Below the pieces are notes generated by a model, which had not been told where the DNA came from, did not search any database, and was given only the letters and a program-made list of their open reading frames with translations. Shown here in pieces: positions 51,500 through 60,908 of a DNA stretch of 64,000 nucleotides; position 1 is the first letter of the stretch, and each line of letters starts with the position of its first letter. The stretch comes from Echinicola soli (GTDB lineage: Bacteria; Bacteroidota; Bacteroidia; Cytophagales; Cyclobacteriaceae), in the NCBI RefSeq assembly GCF_006575665.1, contig NZ_CP041253.1:4563001-4627000 (forward strand). Reading direction: 5' to 3'. The position numbers were made by a program, and so were the translations under genes.

Positions 51500-53674
51500 T
51501 CAAAAAACCAGCAATCCCTGCTCTCTTAAAATCTCCCAAACCTCTGACTCGACCAATTCTTCAAAATCCCCTATTGCCGCCTCGTATTCCTCCCAGATCA
51601 CCTGAAGTCGATGAAGTGGTTGGTCATAAGATACCCTAGCCAAAAGACCAGCTATCCACTCCCCAAATTCCAACGGCAATTCCATAACAAAATCCTCTTT
51701 CTTGCCTGAAAACACCAATTCCATAAATCCTTCCTCTTCGCCATCCTGGATATCCGGCTGCACTCCTATCCAAACAATCCGCAGATGCTTCTTATAGGTA
51801 AACGGCGGCTCATCCAGTAACTGCTGCTGGATATAATTCTCGGAAATAGTGGTATTTGGAATTTCAAAATCAAACCACTGCTCCAATGGCATGTCAAAGC
51901 CAACTCCATGCATATAATTAAACAAGGATTTGCGAAGCCCTTCCGAAAAAGCAGCATGATCCACTCCAAGAGGATCTTCATAATCCACCTCATTATTGGC
52001 AAATGGTGCCGAACTCAAGTCCGTACGATGGACACCAAATGCTGCAGGATCCAGTCCTACTGGGCTATGGGCCGTCATGGCAAACCGATGCCAAAAACCA
52101 GACTGCAACACGCCCTCTTCAAAAAGCTGTCGAACCATTTCCAAAGAATCCACTGTCTCCTGGGCAGTCTGCGTAGGATAGCCGTACATCAGGTAAGCAT
52201 GCACCATGATGCCCGCTTGGGTGAGGTGGTTTGTCACTTGGGCTACTTGGGCCACTGTCACCCCCTTCTTGATCAATCCCAACAAACGATCAGAAGCCAC
52301 CTCCAACCCGCCTGAAATAGCAATACAACCTGAAGCCCTGAGCAGCCTGCAAAGGTCTGCAGTGAAATTGCTTTCAAAACGAATATTGGTCCACCAGACC
52401 ACCACCAATCCTCGCCTTAAAATCTCCAACGCCAAATCCCGCATCAAGGCAGGAGGAGCCGCCTCATCCACAAAGTGAAACCCGTTGGTTCCTGTCTTTA
52501 ACATGATCTCTTCAATGCGATCACAAAGCATAGAGGCGGTAATTGGCTCATATCGACCAATATAATCAAGCGAAATATCACAGAAAGTACATTTGCCCCA
52601 GTAGCACCCATGCGCAAGCGTCAGTTTGTTCCATCGACCATCACTCCAAAGACGGTGCATGGGATTGGCCACCTCGATCACTGAAAGATAATTCCCCAAG
52701 GGCAAGTCGCCATAGTCAGGCGTCCCTACTTCCCGCTGTGAGACATCCTTGACAGAAGGATTATCCATCATCTTCACTTCACCGTCCAAACGTACGAAAG
52801 TACGCTTCAGCTCCTCCATTGGTCGCAGACCGTCCAGGTGCTCTAACAGCAAACGCACAGGAGCCTCGCCATCATCCAGCGTGATATAGTCTACATAATC
52901 AAATATCCTTGGATCCTTCAGCGTCCTGAGTTCTGTATTCGGATAGCCTCCACCCATCCATATTTTAATGTTTGGATGCTGATCTTTGAGGTATTGTCCG
53001 CACTTGAGGCCACCATATAAATTCCCCGGAAAAGGAATTGAAAAAGCCACTGACTTGGGTTGAAACGCTTGTATTTTCTCCTCCAGTACATCCAAAAGTA
53101 TGGAATCGACCAAGGTCAAAGGCGCTAGCAAAGCAGCTTCCATCCCATCAAACGTACTGGCCGACATGCCCAATTGCTCTGCATAACGGCTAAACCCAAA
53201 ATGAGGATCAATGGCCTCTGTGACCAAGTCACCCAAATCCTCCAAATATAAAGTGGACAGATAGCGAGCTTTGTCCCTTAGCCCCATACTTCCAAAAGCC
53301 CAATCCACATCATCCAGCTGTGCAAAACGATCCGCTTGGGGCAAGAAATTCCCTTCGGAAATATGGTAAGCCAACGTAGGGTTTTTATCCTGCAAAAAAT
53401 CGATCACCGTATCGATGGTTTGCATATAGGCTGCCTTCATCCTGATAATCCGCTGTACATTTTCTGAATAATCCAGGCCTTGCTCCTCAGCCAAATCAAA
53501 TACTTGCGACAACCCTTCCCTGGAAAATAATCGCAATATCACCTCCAGTCCCAAATCGGCCTGATTGGAATCAATATTTAGTGTATTCAGATATCCCTTA
53601 AGGTAAGCGGTTGCTGGATAAGGGGTATTGAGTTGAGTAAATGGCGGAGTGATAAATAAAACTTTTGTTGCCAA
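51500..53674 (-). CDS. B12-binding-type radical SAM protein, TTG start
   Basis: 724-aa radical SAM enzyme. The [4Fe-4S] cysteines are in HGCYWGKCTFCD (CxxxCxxC, about residues 360-370), preceded by a cobalamin-binding-like N-terminal Rossmann region (VLFITPPFTQLNTPYPATAY at the start; WMGGGYPNTE further in) and followed by the TIM barrel. The DxHxxG cobalamin motif is not evident, so cobalamin binding is unproven. The substrate is unknown. The ORF is closed by a stop 30 nt upstream and has no ATG or GTG near its start, so the TTG at 53674 giving MATKVLFITPP is the best start. Confidence 0.8.
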   Translation of the reverse strand: MATKVLFITPPFTQLNTPYPATAYLKGYLNTLNIDSNQADLGLEVILRLFSREGLSQVFDLAEEQGLDYSENVQRIIRMKAAYMQTIDTVIDFLQDKNPTLAYHISEGNFLPQADRFAQLDDVDWAFGSMGLRDKARYLSTLYLEDLGDLVTEAIDPHFGFSRYAEQLGMSASTFDGMEAALLAPLTLVDSILLDVLEEKIQAFQPKSVAFSIPFPGNLYGGLKCGQYLKDQHPNIKIWMGGGYPNTELRTLKDPRIFDYVDYITLDDGEAPVRLLLEHLDGLRPMEELKRTFVRLDGEVKMMDNPSVKDVSQREVGTPDYGDLPLGNYLSVIEVANPMHRLWSDGRWNKLTLAHGCYWGKCTFCDISLDYIGRYEPITASMLCDRIEEIMLKTGTNGFHFVDEAAPPALMRDLALEILRRGLVVVWWTNIRFESNFTADLCRLLRASGCIAISGGLEVASDRLLGLIKKGVTVAQVAQVTNHLTQAGIMVHAYLMYGYPTQTAQETVDSLEMVRQLFEEGVLQSGFWHRFAMTAHSPVGLDPAAFGVHRTDLSSAPFANNEVDYEDPLGVDHAAFSEGLRKSLFNYMHGVGFDMPLEQWFDFEIPNTTISENYIQQQLLDEPPFTYKKHLRIVWIGVQPDIQDGEEEGFMELVFSGKKEDFVMELPLEFGEWIAGLLARVSYDQPLHRLQVIWEEYEAAIGDFEELVESEVWEILREQGLLVF

Positions 53675-53738
53675 AACGGAGCGGTTTGATACGGGGCAAA
53701 GTTAGAAAGAATAGATGGAATATTGCATCATCGAAAAC

Positions 53739-54449
53739 TCAGCAATTTCCATCTACATCACATGCTGCTCCATCACCATTTCCACTGAGATCCTGGACAG
53801 AAGGTTTGTTCTCCGCATATTCCTTCCAAGCGGTTTCCAATGCTTGGGAAAAAGTCTCCTTAGGCTGTGCCCCCGACACCCCATACTTCTCATTCATCAC
53901 GAAAAAGGGCACGCCCCTTACGCCAAGCTGATGGGATTCATAAATATCCTGTGTCACCAAAAGGTCCAAATCCCGGGAATCAAGTGCTTCTTTTGATTTC
54001 TCCACATCCAGCCCCACTTCCGCAGCCAAGTTCACTAAAGTTTCCGGATCAGCCGTATTGGCTCCTTCGGTAAAATAAGCCTTAAAAAGCCTTTCCTTCA
54101 TAGCATCTCCTTTCCCTGCGGACTTCGCAAATTGTAACAGACGATGTGCCACTCGTCCATTGGCCACGACCACTTTGTCAAAATCATATTCCAGTCCTTC
54201 CTCCCTGGCCATTTCAGCAACTTGGTTACCGGCCTCCCTGGCCTGTTCTACGGTCCAACCTTTGGTCTCTGCCAGGTATTGGGCAATGCTCTTATCAGGA
54301 TCGGTTTTCATATCTGGATTGAGCAAAAAACTCTTCCAAATCACTTCTACCTCATCCTTGTGTGGAAATTCTGCCAAAGCAGATTCCAGCCTTCGCTTGC
54401 CGATATAACAAAACGGACACATGATGTCCGACCAAATCTCTATTTTCAT
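53739..54449 (-). CDS. DsbA-family (FrnE-like) thioredoxin-fold oxidoreductase
   Basis: 236 aa with the redox motif Cys11-Pro-Phe-Cys14 right after the first beta strand (IEIWSDIMCPFCYIG), the arrangement of FrnE/HCCA-isomerase-like cytoplasmic DsbA proteins. No signal peptide. The conserved cis-proline region is GVRGVPFFVMNEKYGVSGAQ. An unusual C-terminal tail, AACDVDGNC, adds two more cysteines that could bind metal or act in redox. Substrate unknown; it is transcribed upstream of the radical SAM gene on the same strand, 64 nt apart. Confidence 0.87.
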   Translation of the reverse strand: MKIEIWSDIMCPFCYIGKRRLESALAEFPHKDEVEVIWKSFLLNPDMKTDPDKSIAQYLAETKGWTVEQAREAGNQVAEMAREEGLEYDFDKVVVANGRVAHRLLQFAKSAGKGDAMKERLFKAYFTEGANTADPETLVNLAAEVGLDVEKSKEALDSRDLDLLVTQDIYESHQLGVRGVPFFVMNEKYGVSGAQPKETFSQALETAWKEYAENKPSVQDLSGNGDGAACDVDGNC

Positions 54450-54622
54450 TTTTTATTTAATTTTAATAGCTAAATCAATTGAAGGGAATTTGAGTTCCCG
54501 GTTGTTGGTTTCTTTTAGAAACGTCCATTCGTAAAAGCCATCAATAACTTATATCTTAGTAACCCAACAATCACCCTTTGACAATACTAAAGGGACCAAC
54601 ACCAAGTAACTTAATAACTAAT

Positions 54623-54778
54623 ATGAAAACCAAAGAATGCCCCTCCTGCGCTATGGAAGTAGATGCCAAATCCAACGTCTGCCCCATCTGCAAATTTGAA
54701 TTCCCACAACGCAGCCCCATTATCCAATGGGTGGCCATTCTGTTGGCGATATTGTTTGTTTTATTGTATGTTTTATAG
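54623..54778 (+). CDS. Small zinc-ribbon membrane protein, 51 aa
   Basis: Starts at the ATG at 54623 (MKTKECPSC), 45 nt downstream of an earlier in-frame ATG, since the zinc ribbon then sits at the very N-terminus. Cys6-x2-Cys9 and Cys20-x2-Cys23 form a zinc ribbon, followed by one transmembrane helix (WVAILLAILFVLLYVL) that ends the protein. The organisation predicts a membrane-anchored domain facing the cytoplasm. Function unknown. Confidence 0.65.
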   Translation: MKTKECPSCAMEVDAKSNVCPICKFEFPQRSPIIQWVAILLAILFVLLYVL

Positions 54779-54942
54779 TCTTGAGTAATGAGCTGGGCGA
54801 CACTAAGTAATATCACATTTATTAATAAGCAAAAAAATCATAACTCATCCTATCGATCAGCGTCATCTGCGTGCTATTTTTATTCCTCAAACAACACTAA
54901 AAAAGGGACTCCTAAAAGCCCCCTTTTACCTAAAACCACCCT

Positions 54943-56013
54943 CTAAAGCATCTCCAAATGCTGCTGCAGGGAATCCTTCACCGCATCCGCCACCAGATGA
55001 TAAAACGGCACGGGGTCATTCTTGACCTGAACAGCCTCCAGGGCTTTATAGTAAGCTAGCCGGGAAGCCTGATCCCCTTTCAGGTTAGCAATGGTATATC
55101 CATTCCCTACCAGCACCAGATTCATGATCAAACGGCTAGTGCGGCCATTGCCATCCACGAAAGGATGGATACTTACCAGCCGCTCATGCATCTCAGCGGC
55201 TAAAATTACCGGATGCAGCACGTTCTTTTGCTCCCGGTAATGGACAAAATAATCTTCCATCATCTTATCCACCAGATAAGGCTGAGGCGGAACATGCTCA
55301 CTTCCGGCAATCCTCACGGGCACCGAACGGTATTTCCCTGCATTTTCCCTATCTATTCCTTTCAGCACCAGATAGTGCAGCTCAAGCATAGTCCTATTAT
55401 AGATATCACCCTTCATACTGATCAGATCTTCTAGATAATCCACCGCCTCAGCATGATTGATCGCTTCCAGATGCTCCCGCATGGACTTCCCACCGATGGT
55501 AATCCCTTCATTGACCACCAAATGGGTTTCCTGAAGGGTCAAGGTATTACCTTCTATCCGGTTACTTTCAAAAGTATAGGCCACATTAAAATATTCTTTC
55601 ATCTTTTGCAGCTGAGTGCCCCCCAACGGACGTCTTTGCTGCCATTGATCTTTAAGCTGATCGATTTCCTCCAGCTTTTCCTGTACATGGGCAGGGATTT
55701 TATCCATTTCCAGTGCCTTCTCTCCTGCAAGGTATTCCACCCTGCTTTCTGCCAAAGCCAGGATCTCGTCCGCATTCACTTCGTACTGAACCAGCTCCAG
55801 GACTTTCTCTGCCAGCCACTGCTTCTTCAAATCTGCAAAAGAAAGCTGATAGGCCTCCGAAAAAGCCTTGAGATTGGCAGCTGCTGGTATTCTTTTGCCC
55901 CGCTCAAATTTACTGATCAGCCCTGCATCTATCCCGGTACCCTTCACCGCATCTTTTAGGGTGAAGCCTTTTTCCTCTCTGGCTTCTTGTAAGATTTGTG
56001 CAAGGTATTTCAT
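54943..56013 (-). CDS. Autoinhibited Fic-family AMP transferase-like protein with N-terminal XRE HTH
   Basis: 356 aa. Residues 1-65 form an XRE helix-turn-helix (QEAREEKGFTLKDAV; GLISKFERGKRIP). The Fic domain follows, with the active-site motif His283-PFVDGNGR (283-291). Upstream, Ser150-NRI-Glu154-Gly155 matches the class II inhibitory motif (S/T)xxxE(G/N), in which the Glu blocks productive ATP binding. So the enzyme should AMPylate a protein only when the inhibitory helix is displaced. The HTH suggests autoregulation or DNA-dependent control; such fusions are widespread and can act as toxin-antitoxin-like units. No separate antitoxin gene is adjacent. Confidence 0.9.
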   Translation of the reverse strand: MKYLAQILQEAREEKGFTLKDAVKGTGIDAGLISKFERGKRIPAAANLKAFSEAYQLSFADLKKQWLAEKVLELVQYEVNADEILALAESRVEYLAGEKALEMDKIPAHVQEKLEEIDQLKDQWQQRRPLGGTQLQKMKEYFNVAYTFESNRIEGNTLTLQETHLVVNEGITIGGKSMREHLEAINHAEAVDYLEDLISMKGDIYNRTMLELHYLVLKGIDRENAGKYRSVPVRIAGSEHVPPQPYLVDKMMEDYFVHYREQKNVLHPVILAAEMHERLVSIHPFVDGNGRTSRLIMNLVLVGNGYTIANLKGDQASRLAYYKALEAVQVKNDPVPFYHLVADAVKDSLQQHLEML

Positions 56014-56408
56014 GTTTTTGACTATTTCATTTTTGACAAATTAAGTCAATATCTGGAATTTTACAATTTTTTTCTCTTCCTATCCTTAAGTTTTTTATCA
56101 ACTATTAATTGAAAACCACCATCTTTAATATTCTCGGTACAAAAAATCGATAAACGTAACTATTTGGCAATAAATGAAATAAAATTTTACACATTTAAAA
56201 ACCCACCCTGTTCACACCCCCTAATCAGGCCAAAAAGGCTGTTCACCCAAATAATCATCGGTAAAAAAATACATTTATATAAAAGAAATTCAGCAATATC
56301 AGGAAACCCACAAAGCAAACCAGAACAACAAGTCTGATTTCATAAAATTTATCGAAAAATATTTTGTATATTTAATTTTTAATTCGAACATTTGTACCGT
56401 ATTAGAAA
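56014..56408. other. AT-rich gene-free region
   Basis: 395 bp between the Fic gene (minus) and the arginine leader ORF (plus). Divergent, so it contains both promoters. No strong palindrome or repeat. Confidence 0.4.
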
Positions 56409-56528
56409 ATGAGCAATTTAATTAACATAGCAACCTTTAACAGCAAGTTGGATATCCTTTCCATCAACAGTATTGCTATGCCTATTTTTTCGCCCAGGAA
56501 AAACTTCAGGAATCTTTTTAGGGCCTAG
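56409..56528 (+). CDS. Candidate leader peptide of the arginine operon (39 aa)
   Basis: ORF from ATG 56409 to TAG 56528. Its last ten codons encode RKNFRNLFRA with three AGG arginine codons, and the peptide lies 160 nt upstream of the first arginine biosynthesis gene. Such short ORFs with clustered codons for the end product control transcription attenuation. Between it and the first gene are a GACGTCC/GGATGTC stem (about 56545-56563) and the perfect palindrome ATCCCGATAGCTATCGGGAT (56624-56643). A long T-run is not present, so the terminator identity is uncertain. The N-terminal half lacks any known domain. Confidence 0.4.
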   Translation: MSNLINIATFNSKLDILSINSIAMPIFSPRKNFRNLFRA

Positions 56529-56623
56529 TCCCTACTATATTATTTGACGTCCTACGTGGATGTCAGCCTTCAAAATCATAATCAAATTTATTTCTTAGAA
56601 CATTCAGGAGTCAATTATTGGCG

Positions 56624-56643
56624 ATCCCGATAGCTATCGGGAT
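56624..56643. repeat. 20-bp perfect palindrome ahead of the arg operon
   Basis: ATCCCGATAGCTATCGGGAT. The core CCCGATAGCTATCGGG is a frequently repeated motif in related genomes, so it may be a common repeat rather than a specific terminator. It sits 46 nt before the first arg gene. Confidence 0.6.
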
Positions 56644-56688
56644 TGGGGGATTTTGTGTCAATCAGGACTCTGTTGATAAATACCAAAC

Positions 56689-57363
56689 ATGACAAAAAGT
56701 CAATTTATCATACAAACTGCGGGAGTGCAGCACTGTAAATACGCTGAAACCATCGTAGATGAAATGGCTCTTTCGGCCAAAGCGAGGGGTACTGGTATTG
56801 CCAAACGCTCACCCGATTACATCATTCAAAAGATGATGGAAGGAAAAGCGGTCATTGCCCTTTCCAAAGAAGGCGAATGGGCGGGATTCTGCTATATTGA
56901 GGCCTGGGGCCATGGTAAATTCGTGGCAAACTCCGGCTTGATCGTATCACCCAACTTCCGAAAATCAGGCTTGGCAAGGGATATCAAAAAAGCGGTATTC
57001 AAACTCAGCCGTACCAAATTTCCCAATGCCAAAATCTTTGGGCTGACCACAGGGGCTGCAGTAATGAAGATCAATTCAGAGCTAGGCTATATACCGGTAA
57101 GCTACTCGGATCTTACCGACGACGAAGAATTCTGGAAAGGCTGCCAAAGCTGCGTCAACTATGAAATACTAAAAAGCAAAAACCGCCAAAACTGCCTCTG
57201 CACCGCCATGCTCTACGTCCCTAAGGACCAAAAGAAAAAAGACGTGGCCATGAAAAAAGATTTTGGCAAAAACCTCAACCTGTTCGAACGATTGGTACGT
57301 ATGAAACGTGCGGTCTTTACAGGTTTAAAAAAAAAGACAATAAAGACCTTTGAATTAATATAA
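56689..57363 (+). CDS. GNAT-family N-acetyltransferase, probable N-acetylglutamate synthase
   Basis: 224-aa acetyltransferase with the GNAT core at about 10-150: acetyl-CoA-binding segment NFRKSGLARDIKKAVF (about 89-104), preceded by the FCYIEAWGHGKFVANSGLIV beta strands. It lies at the head of the arginine operon, 9 nt before argG, and has the size and context of the stand-alone ArgA-type synthases of Bacteroidota. It should acetylate glutamate with acetyl-CoA, the first committed step. A lysine-rich tail follows the domain. Called from context more than from motif; substrate not proven. Confidence 0.75.
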   Translation: MTKSQFIIQTAGVQHCKYAETIVDEMALSAKARGTGIAKRSPDYIIQKMMEGKAVIALSKEGEWAGFCYIEAWGHGKFVANSGLIVSPNFRKSGLARDIKKAVFKLSRTKFPNAKIFGLTTGAAVMKINSELGYIPVSYSDLTDDEEFWKGCQSCVNYEILKSKNRQNCLCTAMLYVPKDQKKKDVAMKKDFGKNLNLFERLVRMKRAVFTGLKKKTIKTFELI

Positions 57364-57372
57364 ACTACACAC

Positions 57373-58572
57373 ATGAAAAAAGTTGTTTTAGCATACAGCG
57401 GTGGTTTGGACACCACTTTTTGCGCCATTCATCTATCCCAAGAAAAAGGCTACGAAGTACATGCCGTATTGGTCAATACCGGTGGGTTCAGTGAAGAAGA
57501 GCTTAAAACCACTGAAGAAAGGGCAGGCAAATTGGGCATTGCCTCTTTTGAAGTATTGGACGTCACCCAAACGTACTATAATGAGGTGATCAAATACCTG
57601 ATCTTTGGCAATGTGCTAAAAAACCAAACATATCCGCTTTCGGTCAGTGCCGAAAGAATCCTTCAAGCAAAAGCCTTGGCCGAATATGCCAAAAAAATAG
57701 GCGCTAAGTCGGTAGCACATGGAAGTACTGGAGCTGGAAATGACCAAGTCCGTTTTGACATGATCTTCCAGACCATTCTTCCCGAAGCAGAAATTATCAC
57801 CCCTATCCGTGACCTCAAACTCAGCCGTGAAGCTGAAATCGAGTACCTGAAAAAACACGGTGTGGAAATGAATTTCGAAAAGGCAAAGTACTCCATCAAC
57901 AAAGGCATCTGGGGTACATCTGTGGGTGGCAAGGAAACACTTACATCTGGAGACACGCTCCCTGAAGAAGCCTATCCTACCCAGCTGACAAAGGAAGAAC
58001 CTGCCAAAATCACCCTTCAATTTGAAGCGGGAGAACTGGTAGGGGTAAATGGTGAAAAATTCGATAATCCAGTTGATGCCATTCTAAAAGTGCAGCAATT
58101 GGCAGATCCTTATGCCATTGGCCGTGATATTCACGTGGGAGACACTATTATCGGTATCAAAGGCCGTGTGGGTTTTGAAGCAGCTGCTCCGTTGATCATC
58201 ATCAAAGCACACCAACTACTGGAAAAGCACACCCTTACCAAATGGCAAACCTTCTGGAAAAATCAGCTTTCCGAATTTTATGGCAACCACCTCCACGAAG
58301 GACATTACCTGGATCCGGTAATGAGAAACCTAGAAGCCTTCTTGGAAGACACGCAACACTTCGTGACTGGCGAAGTCAAAGTGGCCTTGAAACCATACCA
58401 ATTCCAGCTGATCGGTATCGATTCTCCACACGACTTGATGTCTGCTAAATTTGGTAGCTATGGAGAAATGAACAAAGGCTATACTGCTGAAGATGTAAAA
58501 GGATTCACCAAAATCCTGGGCAACCAAACTGCGATTTTCCACAAAGTGAACCAAACCTTAGACAATGACTAA
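57373..58572 (+). CDS. argG: Argininosuccinate synthase
   Basis: 399 aa; joins citrulline and aspartate with ATP. The N-terminal P-loop AYSGGLDTTFCA (residues 6-17), the HGSTGAGNDQVRF segment and the GRVGFEAAAPLI region are characteristic. Full length. It follows the acetyltransferase by 9 nt and overlaps argC by 8 nt, so they are cotranscribed. Confidence 0.97.
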   Translation: MKKVVLAYSGGLDTTFCAIHLSQEKGYEVHAVLVNTGGFSEEELKTTEERAGKLGIASFEVLDVTQTYYNEVIKYLIFGNVLKNQTYPLSVSAERILQAKALAEYAKKIGAKSVAHGSTGAGNDQVRFDMIFQTILPEAEIITPIRDLKLSREAEIEYLKKHGVEMNFEKAKYSINKGIWGTSVGGKETLTSGDTLPEEAYPTQLTKEEPAKITLQFEAGELVGVNGEKFDNPVDAILKVQQLADPYAIGRDIHVGDTIIGIKGRVGFEAAAPLIIIKAHQLLEKHTLTKWQTFWKNQLSEFYGNHLHEGHYLDPVMRNLEAFLEDTQHFVTGEVKVALKPYQFQLIGIDSPHDLMSAKFGSYGEMNKGYTAEDVKGFTKILGNQTAIFHKVNQTLDND

Positions 58573-59533
58573 AATCAAAACTGCCATTATTGGTGCGGCG
58601 GGTTATACCGGCGGTGAACTACTGAGAATTCTGGTTCACCATCCGAATTGCGAATTAGTATACATCCACAGCAACAGCCAAAAGGGCAAAAAAATAGATG
58701 AAGTACACCCTGACCTGATCGGGGATTCCAATCTGGTCTTTACAGATGAAGTAAAAACAGAAGGGCTGGATGCCGTTTTTCTGGGCTTGCCCCATGGACA
58801 GGCCAAAACTTTCCTGGAGGAAAATGTATTTGATGAAAATACCGTTATCATCGACCTGAGCACGGATTTTCGTGATGAGTCCAATGGCTTTCTGTACGGC
58901 CTTCCGGAAATCAATGCCATGAAGACCAAAGGAGTCAAACGGATAGCCAATCCTGGCTGTTTTGCCACTGGTGTCCAATTGGCCCTAGCACCGGCCATTG
59001 CTGCAGGGCTAGTTAAGGCTGACCTCCATATTACCGGTATCACCGGAAGCACCGGCGCCGGAAAAAAACTAAGCGAAACCACCCATTTCAGTCAGCGAAA
59101 CCAAAATGTATCGGTGTACAAGCTCTTCACACACCAACACTTAAAAGAAATCAAACAAACTTTTGGACAACTACAGTCAGGGTTTGACCAAAACCTACTG
59201 TTTGTCCCCTACCGGGGCAATTTCTCCAGAGGAATTTGGATAACGGCGTATTTCCCATTTGATGGTTCACTGGATGAAGCCTACAAGGTCTACCTTGACT
59301 TCTACGCTAACGCTGCCTTTACACATGTTTCGGAAAAGGACATTGACCTGAAGCAGGTGGTCAGTACCAATAAATGCATAGTCCACTTGAAAAAAGAGGC
59401 CGGACAACTAGTGATATATTCGGCCATTGACAATTTGCTGAAGGGTGCTTCTGGCCAAGCCGTCCAGAATTACAATCTTGCCTTTGGGCTGGATGAAAAA
59501 GAAGGCCTCAGGCTCAAAAGCCTTGCCTTTTAA
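58565..59533 (+). CDS. argC: N-acetyl-gamma-glutamyl-phosphate reductase
   Basis: 322 aa; reduces N-acetylglutamyl phosphate with NADPH. The Rossmann motif GAAGYTGGELLR (about 10-21) and the active-site cysteine in ANPGCFATG are present, and the TGSTGAGKK segment is typical. The start overlaps the argG end by 8 nt, showing translational coupling. Confidence 0.95.
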   Translation: MTKIKTAIIGAAGYTGGELLRILVHHPNCELVYIHSNSQKGKKIDEVHPDLIGDSNLVFTDEVKTEGLDAVFLGLPHGQAKTFLEENVFDENTVIIDLSTDFRDESNGFLYGLPEINAMKTKGVKRIANPGCFATGVQLALAPAIAAGLVKADLHITGITGSTGAGKKLSETTHFSQRNQNVSVYKLFTHQHLKEIKQTFGQLQSGFDQNLLFVPYRGNFSRGIWITAYFPFDGSLDEAYKVYLDFYANAAFTHVSEKDIDLKQVVSTNKCIVHLKKEAGQLVIYSAIDNLLKGASGQAVQNYNLAFGLDEKEGLRLKSLAF

Positions 59534-59623
59534 GCCAGGCCCTAAGTCATTTAGTTAACTATATTTCTGGATTGTCAGCTCAGGTAGCCATCAAAGAAGG
59601 TCGAAGTCCCAAGATACCCTCCG

Positions 59624-59666
59624 ACTCCGCTCAGGGTGACACGCGGTTTGTCAGGTCGAGCGGAGT
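59624..59666. repeat. REP-like inverted repeat between argC and argD
   Basis: ACTCCGCTC...(TGACA/TGTCA core)...GAGCGGAGT, a 43-nt palindromic sequence in the 232-nt argC-argD gap. It resembles Bacteroidota intergenic repeats. As the gap lies inside an operon, it may modulate mRNA stability or expression of the distal genes. Confidence 0.6.
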
Positions 59667-59765
59667 TGAGCCCCAGTCTCTTTGACAAAATTATACAGTG
59701 TTTGACTTAACCGAAATTGATTGGCAGTACAACCCCAATCCCTTAACAACTTTATATCCTAACAC

Positions 59766-60908
59766 ATGAAACCATTTGACGTATACCCCCTGATCAATGT
59801 CACTCCGGTAAAAGCTTCCGGAAGCAAAATCTGGGACGACCATGGCACTGAATATTTAGATCTATATGGTGGTCATGCTGTGATCAGCATTGGACATAGC
59901 CATCCGCACTATACCAAACGGATCAAAGAACAGTTGGATAATATTGCCTTTTACTCCAACTCTGTCCAGATCCCGATCCAAAAGGAATTGGCCATGAAAC
60001 TCGGAGAACTTTCAGGCTATCCCGATTACGACCTTTTCCTCTGCAATTCTGGCGCGGAAGCCAATGAAAACGCCTTGAAGCTCGCTTCTTTTGAAACAGA
60101 CAAAAAAGGATTCATCGCCTTCACCAAAGGCTTTCATGGCAGGACTTCTGGAGCGGTAGCCCTCACCGACAATCCCAAGATCATTGCGCCATTCAATGAA
60201 CACGAAAATGTACACATTTTACCTTTCAATGATCTGGAAGCAGTGGAAAAGCAGCTGGCAAAAGGAACTATTGCCGGTGTGATCGTGGAAGGCATCCAGG
60301 GAGTTGGAGGAATCCAAGTACCTGATCCAGCTTTCTTGCTGGGCCTTTCCAGATTGACCAAACAATACGGTGCCAAATTGATCCTGGATGAAGTACAGTC
60401 CGGCTATGCCCGTACAGGAAAGTTCTTTGCCCATCAATGGGTCGATGGTCTAAAGCCTGACTTGATCACTGTAGCAAAAGGAATGGGCAATGGATTTCCG
60501 ATCGGCGGAGTACTGATCAGCCCTGAATTCAAGGCTTCACATGGCCTGCTGGGAACCACCTTTGGAGGAAACCACTTGGCGTGCGCCGCCGCTTTGGCGG
60601 TGCTTGAAGTGATCGAAGAAGAAAGCCTGATTGCCGCAGCAGCAAAAAATGGAAAAGCCATCATGGCGGCATTGGAGAAAGTAGATGGCGTGACAGAAGT
60701 ACGGGGGCGGGGACTGATGATTGGCTTTGACTTGGAAATCGAAGCCGCACCGGTTCGATCCGCCCTGATCCATGAGCATAAAATATTTACCGGAAGCTCC
60801 GGAGGAAAGCATACCATTCGGTTACTCCCTCCACTGAATATTGAGCCAAAAGCCTTAACTTTATTCGTGGAGAAACTAGAAGAAGTACTGAAAGTCAAAC
60901 AGGCATAA
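59766..60908 (+). CDS. argD: Acetylornithine aminotransferase
   Basis: 380 aa class III PLP aminotransferase; converts N-acetylglutamate semialdehyde to N-acetylornithine. N-terminal YLDLYGGHAV, NSGAEANENALKLA, LILDEVQSGYARTGK, and the PLP lysine in VAKGMGNGFPIG are all present. It could act also on succinyl or lysine pathway substrates, but context supports arginine. Confidence 0.94.
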   Translation: MKPFDVYPLINVTPVKASGSKIWDDHGTEYLDLYGGHAVISIGHSHPHYTKRIKEQLDNIAFYSNSVQIPIQKELAMKLGELSGYPDYDLFLCNSGAEANENALKLASFETDKKGFIAFTKGFHGRTSGAVALTDNPKIIAPFNEHENVHILPFNDLEAVEKQLAKGTIAGVIVEGIQGVGGIQVPDPAFLLGLSRLTKQYGAKLILDEVQSGYARTGKFFAHQWVDGLKPDLITVAKGMGNGFPIGGVLISPEFKASHGLLGTTFGGNHLACAAALAVLEVIEEESLIAAAAKNGKAIMAALEKVDGVTEVRGRGLMIGFDLEIEAAPVRSALIHEHKIFTGSSGGKHTIRLLPPLNIEPKALTLFVEKLEEVLKVKQA

